From Cephalothrix spiralis (lineage: Eukaryota; Nemertea; Palaeonemertea; Archinemertea; Cephalotrichidae), in assembly GCA_032353305.1 (NCBI GenBank), contig JAUCNG010418688.1, forward strand, positions 1 through 10,144: DNA of 10,144 nt, in the 5' to 3' direction. The notes below the pieces were generated by a model, which was given only the letters and a program-made list of their open reading frames with translations, had not been told where the DNA came from and ran no database searches. A program made the position numbers and the translations under genes. Shown here in pieces: positions 9,001 through 10,144 of this stretch (the stretch's first letter is position 1; each line of letters starts with the position of its first letter).

Positions 9001-9216
9001 ACAGAAAGTCATGGAAAAACAATATACTTTTGTCCACTATGTAAAACAACTTTTGCAGATGACGAAAAGTCTGTACAATGTGATGATTGCTATGAATGGT
9101 ATCATTATACCTGTATAGGTGTAACAGAAGTTTTATCAACAGAGTGGTACTGTAAAAAGTGTAGTCCAAATCATGTTCAATACGTTAAAAGGTTTCAGAA
9201 AACAAAAAAGAGTTAA
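3100..9216 (+). CDS. Giant Mutator-like (MULE) transposase with Ulp1-like protease, GATA, SWIM, C2H2 and PHD modules
   Basis: This 2038-codon frame is uninterrupted to TAA 9214-9216. Domains in order (residues): acidic N-terminus with EPIS repeats (15-60); Ulp1/C48-like protease (about 90-380, H253, D270, Q325, C331); five 33-residue Ser/Pro repeats (402-568); basic region of unknown fold; GATA-type zinc finger (C897, C900, C919, C922); DDE core (D1128, D1216, CNFH 1235-1238, E1348); SWIM finger (1532-1548); Lys-rich linker; two C2H2-like fingers (1772-1831); C4HC3 PHD finger (1978-2021). The combination is that of a MULE-superfamily transposase acting in the nucleus, binding element ends and catalysing cut-and-paste. 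The lack of any frameshift or stop in 6 kb suggests selection or recent insertion. The ATG at 3100 is doubtful: an acceptor (TATTTTATTTTACAG) ends at 3131, so translation of this exon probably begins at 3132 (Ser-Asp-Asp-Lys), with the start codon upstream. The family call is firm; the exact gene model is not. Confidence 0.85.
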   Translation: MIIKYVILFYSDDKSEPISEPISEPISEPISAAAEPMSAAEISAAENKPTHRRGGGDDRDVEDEELENQLALVVVDSTDTNFSPNILDAAREYSHTPILNPDTFACLWLLRQLMRINNPMTSQLLSVDFKSSLKVLLDVLGKCPGASFTMPRSSVLIPKTSLESMTHDFWLCDSILSHMFSIINSDFDHTKAYLFHNMSINHLYHIGKRIFENIFHSDIIGKRLILGISVGRLGSKVFMGQETIGGSIKNPIHFSSAIVDFDTMTIFYCDSLGWDIPHDFRKRIESFFQPFVGNNPFHIIPLHDPATSISGHYCSSKCYSSYSFQTCGSICGISTLISCCFAAADFQLFCSYFLNDRRQRPLSSPSAHSDFLRTVVIKWVICASIDLRDIINIRDILCHELPITFANIVKTPVKPNPSEISSSTTLSSPKFYSSPITFADIVKSPVKPNLSEISSSTPLSLSSPKLHSSPITFADIVKSPVKPNLSEISSSTPLSSPKLHSSPITFADIVKSPVKPNLSEISSSTPLSSPKLHSSPITFADIVKSPVKPNLSEISSSTPLSSPKFHSSPNLEHNTFTHSSQNSSTPPSQNMHSKNLRSEIDESMSGSEFIKSWISDTPIQKFLKSKNCKPTVRLSNKNLQLICTNQLGKKGKKRVKIFKCSEKGIDDIASLLKIKEFVFSSAALNWIQGIKPTLKKLSELPHLSQEILKSDPKMCFVKSNSTIRLYLELKNDKKFQKTFPAKSFDDTDAIDLINNFLTKPDEYSNRRLAQPNLPKSSKWIHQSSVSTTELKIYIDSISFDTRVRYRIDKKSSDKYFPKEAIPISTIHSTRWGSSHRPDEFYKLIDNGKVLPPKLYISCASQTSECKTRCGQLLSSVDRNINVKQCSHCSSSLICQICSNCQSINSITWYHDKTSNQPLCNACHHHFVIYKKPRLNYESVKNSNALKFDPHFLCLWQMKLVYLGENSWTIYSLRENEKYHSINVKQVVRRGLSWRLKDRADDLRYNQNLTSQDMMGEEFIKRPNLSEQTDMPHSSESRKTLHKFQNRIKTADRHKIVQYMGGEEKLNDEPEINSDWYRAEKIMENSIESILLYQRAVNSRDYHIVKSDEISLKIIRSWGAVLGKDVKHDLIACRFPTAVYTVCDFENIGKACVFTISNNDSAETNILHDQIILSNVPCSSTCIHERVLYVYNDFNGWFYLRPCAIEGNNYNPLMQSDKADQFRNSAIHNNLDSTLCNFHAIKAVCKKVTTTLPSITLFITPIILGFKCVMRSCFGHMREVMVNKYIDFIQSDIPDQLIAPKEKEDYINYLKENWFSSRLWSESFTAEVIFKVPKSLRRNSLLYTDNITERKFKEIVSCDLHSNINKQVSKLLPVLGNILNRESELCRDVLDQPFKSVRKFRDKNYPLIKRGLEILKYLLPVGSTDDGWFIFTYPNKGDTDSVLTLETDNDFPGPLIDHDYFEKPSTIQNSIKKILHDLMSDGDVEKSSKLLITKLSELISAKFLEALKEFLPLELSDVTENATYICNIKLCVCSCISFISRGQPHFCKHLFACLAHLNKTFDPNIILTRYLDTNPEIPDYLLNYAPNIIDPLDSPTPFDEIERLKMMSHRATVDDFRKIAKGRLLEIKHDKKVKIKRFFGPAAKSQPNNLGSRRDYNQLSSFGPTITLPEEEEADMYTPECKFPERRSSIFGGRRVNKSSSRGVPFSTLALGSDEKLRKLVFDQREKLKEEPVNDDIGVPESVLEEVCPSQKIKKVKPPPKIKRKYLTELIVCGLCVDIGTRPPFRARSDNNLQRHIRSSHAPYICGLCENGTGGSIRHTKREYEIHFKTKHRESNLGKCAIEHTAGNNTGSVPRKRKTASFDCGVNPKHKKKTGSPTENPSIEKEEISHANHSIDSSLVHPNEKAFGCKSVSENETAMNKETLMAKLEAIVLEKGKPGKSNIAASIFQQLKSDSNELSIEELWHSIRTESHGKTIYFCPLCKTTFADDEKSVQCDDCYEWYHYTCIGVTEVLSTEWYCKKCSPNHVQYVKRFQKTKKS
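3117..3131 (+). promoter_or_regulatory. Splice acceptor inside the 5' end of the large frame
   Basis: A pyrimidine-rich run TATTTTATTTTACAG ends at AG 3130-3131. The same TTTTACAG precedes the candidate exon at 2798. Splicing here would remove the ATG at 3100 and the first ten codons, which read as a hydrophobic stretch (IIKYVILFY) typical of translated intron, and would leave base 3132 as the third base of a codon. This is the phase offered by the donors at 669 and 2897. Confidence 0.6.
3142..3189 (+). repeat. 12-nt tandem repeat encoding (S)EPIS, four units
   Basis: Four units of (A/T)(G/C)TGAACCTATT encode SEPI-SEPI-SEPI-SEPI and are followed by a degenerate SAAAEPMSAAEISAAE tract (3190-3237). 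Only the first unit differs (TCT instead of AGT for Ser). The tract makes the N-terminus low-complexity and acidic and probably length-variable between copies. Confidence 0.85.
3367..4240 (+). other. Domain: Ulp1/C48-like cysteine protease within the transposase
   Basis: The segment carries the spaced landmarks of Ulp1-family proteases: DFWLCDSI (168-175, equivalent to the W-L-x-D-x-x-I helix start), the catalytic His in PIHFSSAIVDF (H253), the Asp in FYCDSLGW (D270), and a Gln six residues before a Cys-Gly pair, QTCGSICG (Q325, C331). The Q-x5-C-G spacing is that of the oxyanion Gln and nucleophile in Ulp1/SENP enzymes. Ulp1-like domains are known passengers or partners in MULE-type elements. 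Substrate is unknown: a ubiquitin-like modifier such as SUMO on host or element protein, or the fusion protein itself, are both possible. All four residues appear present, so activity is plausible. Confidence 0.7.
4303..4803 (+). repeat. Five tandem 99-nt repeats (33 residues each) inside the gene
   Basis: Units begin at 4303, 4402, 4507, 4606 and 4705. Each starts PITFA(D/N)IVK(S/T)PVKP and continues NLSEISSSTPLSSPK. Spacing is 99 nt except for unit 2, which is 6 nt longer through a CTATCT duplication (extra Leu-Ser). Units 2-5 are nearly identical at DNA level, so the array expanded recently; unit 1 is the most diverged. The (S/T)PVK core matches the cyclin-dependent kinase consensus (S/T)-P-x-(K/R). 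The tract is likely a disordered linker between the protease and the GATA finger. The open minus-strand frame across it is a by-product of the repetition. Confidence 0.92.
5671..5905 (+). other. Domain: Cys-rich cluster ending in a GATA-type zinc finger
   Basis: C897-x2-C900-x18-C919-x2-C922 is followed by a basic tail (YKKPRL). The sequence has the landmarks of GATA fingers: CSNC, a Thr-Trp pair (ITW), and PLCNAC immediately before the basic segment. The x18 loop is the longer of the two known GATA spacings (x17 and x18). Upstream Cys residues at 858, 865, 869, 885, 888 and 894 may bind another zinc (C885-x2-C888-x5-C894-x2-C897 shares a ligand with the GATA unit). The expected role is sequence-specific DNA binding, perhaps to the element's ends. 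The GATA assignment is by motif only. Confidence 0.75.
6430..7160 (+). other. Domain: MULE-type DDE transposase core
   Basis: Putative catalytic residues are D1128 (KHDLIACRFP, followed by the predicted strand YTVCDFE), D1216 (LMQSDKADQFRNSAI) and E1348 (YTDNITERKFKE). Between the second Asp and the Glu lies LCNFHAIKAV (C1235, H1238), the C-x2-H signature of Mutator-like and related transposases. TDNITE corresponds to the conserved T-N-N-x-x-E motif. Asp-Asp spacing is 88 residues and Asp-Glu spacing is 132, longer than I would expect for compact MULE cores, so the first Asp is the least certain assignment. Confidence 0.7.
7687..7743 (+). other. Domain: SWIM zinc finger
   Basis: The C-x-C-x(n)-C-x-H pattern is met by CSC (C1532, C1534) then, after 11 residues, FCKH (C1546, H1548), followed by LFACLAHL. 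An extra Cys at 1530 (CVCSC) gives an alternative first pair. SWIM fingers lie just after the DDE core in MULE transposases, so position and sequence support each other. Confidence 0.8.
8413..8592 (+). other. Domain: pair of C2H2-like zinc fingers
   Basis: Finger 1 has C1772-x2-C1775, then L1792-QR-H1795-x4-H1800 (NLQRHIRSSH). Finger 2 has C1805-x2-C1808, then H1826-x4-H1831 (EIHFKTKH). Both begin CGLC. The Cys-His loops are somewhat longer than the classical 12 residues, so these are atypical C2H2 units. A basic stretch (KIKKVKPPPKIKRK) lies directly upstream and another (PRKRK) downstream, both plausible nuclear-localisation signals. Confidence 0.7.
9031..9162 (+). other. Domain: C-terminal PHD finger (C4HC3)
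   Basis: All eight zinc ligands are present in order: C1978, C1981, C1994, C1997, H2002, C2005, C2018, C2021. The signature CDDCYEWYHYTC and the WYCKKC ending are typical of PHD fingers. PHD fingers usually read histone H3 tail modification state, so the module could guide insertion into particular chromatin. Only 17 residues follow, ending in a Lys-rich tail. Confidence 0.88.
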
Positions 9217-9226
9217 AGGGGCAATA

Positions 9227-9239
9227 TGGTCGGGGAAAT
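9227..9239 (+). repeat. 13-bp direct repeat, copy 2 (TGGTCGGGGAAAT)
   Basis: Exact match to 708-720, located 11 bases after the stop codon. The adjacent AAAGGGGCAATAT (9216-9228) also resembles TTAGGGGCACTAT at the inner edge of the MITE-like element's right arm (903-913). These shared words suggest that this flank contains remnants of the same repeat family as the 5' element. Confidence 0.5.
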
Positions 9240-9271
9240 AAGTTTTGGCGGATAATCGCAATCGACGTTTT

Positions 9272-9319
9272 TACAGGCGTGATACCACTCATATCATTGC
9301 AATCATCACATTTAGTCAG
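9272..9319 (-). pseudogene. Degraded inverted copy of part of the PHD-finger coding sequence
   Basis: Read on the minus strand, this stretch contains AATGTGATGATTGC, identical over 14 bases to the gene's own PHD segment (Cys-Asp-Asp-Cys codons, 9077-9090). It then has TGGTATCA and CCTGTA in the same order as the gene (9098 onward), with about 5 extra bases between the CDDC part and the WYH part and other small indels. The alignment covers about 48 bp against 9071-9116 of the gene. Shifted in frame, it reads CDDC-N then WYHAC. It cannot be functional. It may be the end of an inverted partial duplication or another element's PHD sequence in opposite orientation. Confidence 0.45.
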
Positions 9320-9437
9320 TTATTTATAAATCTAAATCGATCATTAAACGTACGTCTAAAGATCAAGTGACAATCAAAATGGCGTCCCATGGTATCCCTT
9401 TAATGCTATTATTAAGCCTATTTCATCAAATGGTGTG

Positions 9438-9939
9438 ATTTATAGTGTATTCATTCGCAAGCTGATAGTAATTCAAAACGGTCGAATGCTTTATCGGTAT
9501 GGTCTGACGAACTCTAACATGTCTGTACTCTTCAGGTGAAATGTAAAATTAATTGACCGACCACGGTCTCGTTTTATAGTAAAAAGAAATCATGTGAATT
9601 TGTGGTATTTAAAAAATTTATGATGTTTTAGATTCTTTTGGATCTAATTTTCTAATTTACTCTCGGAATCCGACGTTCTAAATCGACCGTCAGATAAAAA
9701 TTCCGACTGTTACTTAGCGTGCTAAATGGTATAATCTGTCCGAATGTTCTTTCTAAGGCAAATATATCAATTTTTGGTACAACTTATATAATTCAAAATA
9801 TATTCAGAAAATTAGGTCGGTCAATTAATTTTACATTTCATCTGAAGAGTAATCAAACATGTTAGAGTGCGTCAGACAATACCGCATAAAGCATTTGACC
9901 ATTTTTAATTACTATCAGCTTGCGAATGAATTATAAATT
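9438..9939. mobile_element. Foldback element: inverted arms of about 125 bp around a spacer of about 250 bp
   Basis: The left arm (about 9438-9562) and right arm (about 9815-9939) are reverse complements with roughly 85-90% identity by eye. Long exact runs include ATTCATTCGCAAGCTGATAG at the outer end and TGAAATGTAAAATTAATTGA near the inner end. The arms differ by substitutions and small indels, so they have diverged since formation. The spacer (9563-9814) is A+T-rich with no frame. Outside TTTATA the flanks diverge and no clear target duplication is visible. It is either an independent foldback or MITE, or a long terminal structure of the neighbouring transposon; long inverted repeats are common in MULE-type elements. 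Confidence 0.75.
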
Positions 9940-10017
9940 TGACATTACTCACCAGCGATTCAATCGTGCAAAATGTTTGTTTGTCTTTTTTACACCATCT
10001 CATAAATAACCATTATT

Positions 10018-10048
10018 TTTTTTACAAAAAGGTAACACGAAATGTATT
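10018..10048 (+). repeat. Dispersed repeat, copy 2
   Basis: TTTTACAAAAAGGTAACACGAAATGTATT matches the block at 1225-1256 with small indels. It sits between the foldback and the microsatellite. Confidence 0.4.
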
Positions 10049-10068
10049 TTTGTTTTATTTATTGACTA

Positions 10069-10144
10069 CTCACTCACTCACTCACTCACTCACTCACTCA
10101 CTCACTCACTCACTCACTCACTCACTCACTCACTCACTCACTCA
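10069..10144 (+). repeat. (CTCA)n microsatellite, 19 perfect units to the window edge
   Basis: Bases 10069-10144 are an uninterrupted CTCA tetranucleotide tract that continues beyond the window. The lack of interruptions indicates an unstable tract of recent origin. The true length is unknown. Confidence 0.97.

Larger units (their letters stand above)
9217..9437. other. 3' flank of the large gene
   Basis: No gene is seen on either strand. The stretch begins with AAAGGGGCAATATGG and the 13-bp direct repeat, then carries the inverted PHD-like relic. A single ATTAAA at 9343-9348 is a possible variant polyadenylation signal; there is no AATAAA nearby. Nothing else is recognisable. Confidence 0.4.

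Noticed and set aside
3100-9216. LTR or LINE retrotransposon
   Set aside because: No reverse transcriptase, RNase H pol motif or gag-type CCHC knuckle; DDE, CNFH and SWIM motifs indicate a MULE-type DNA transposase.
10069-10144. Telomere-like or CRISPR-like array
   Set aside because: The unit is a plain CTCA tetranucleotide without spacers and does not match known telomere repeats.

Overview
The window looks like AT-rich nuclear DNA from a eukaryote, probably an invertebrate animal, although the sequence does not fix the species. Support comes from GT-AG splice signals around short phase-compatible exons, long A+T-rich introns, MITE-like and foldback repeats, a (CTCA)n microsatellite, and no bacterial-style gene packing.

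Layout. 1-128: 3' end of a short unrecognised reading frame whose stop codon lies in a perfect 21-bp palindrome. 567-668: a clean candidate internal exon. 669-2797: intron-like DNA holding a MITE-like element (about 712-947), a small palindromic element (1109-1199) and a 17-bp tandem duplication (1694-1727). 2798-2954: a second candidate exon in compatible phase. 3100-9216: one uninterrupted reading frame of 2038 codons that fills most of the window. 9217-10144: 3' flank with a degraded inverted copy of part of the gene's own PHD-finger sequence, a foldback with arms of about 125 bp (9438-9939), and a (CTCA)n tract running off the end.

The large frame is best read as a Mutator-like (MULE superfamily) DNA transposase of unusual domain richness. 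Its order is: acidic and EPIS-repeat N-terminus; Ulp1/C48-like cysteine protease with apparently intact His-Asp-Gln-Cys residues; five 33-residue Ser/Pro repeats, each with an (S/T)PVK proline-directed kinase consensus; GATA-type zinc finger; DDE transposase core with a CNFH motif; SWIM zinc finger; basic linker; two C2H2-like fingers; and a C-terminal C4HC3 PHD finger. The protease would act on a ubiquitin-like modifier or on the polyprotein itself. The fingers would give DNA and chromatin binding, and the DDE core would do cleavage and joining. These roles are inferred from the families.

The first ten codons after the ATG at 3100 look like the end of an intron (polypyrimidine tract plus AG at 3130-3131). 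The real gene probably continues upstream through exons such as 2798-2896 and 567-668. I could not find a convincing pair of terminal inverted repeats enclosing the whole gene, so the element's boundaries remain open.
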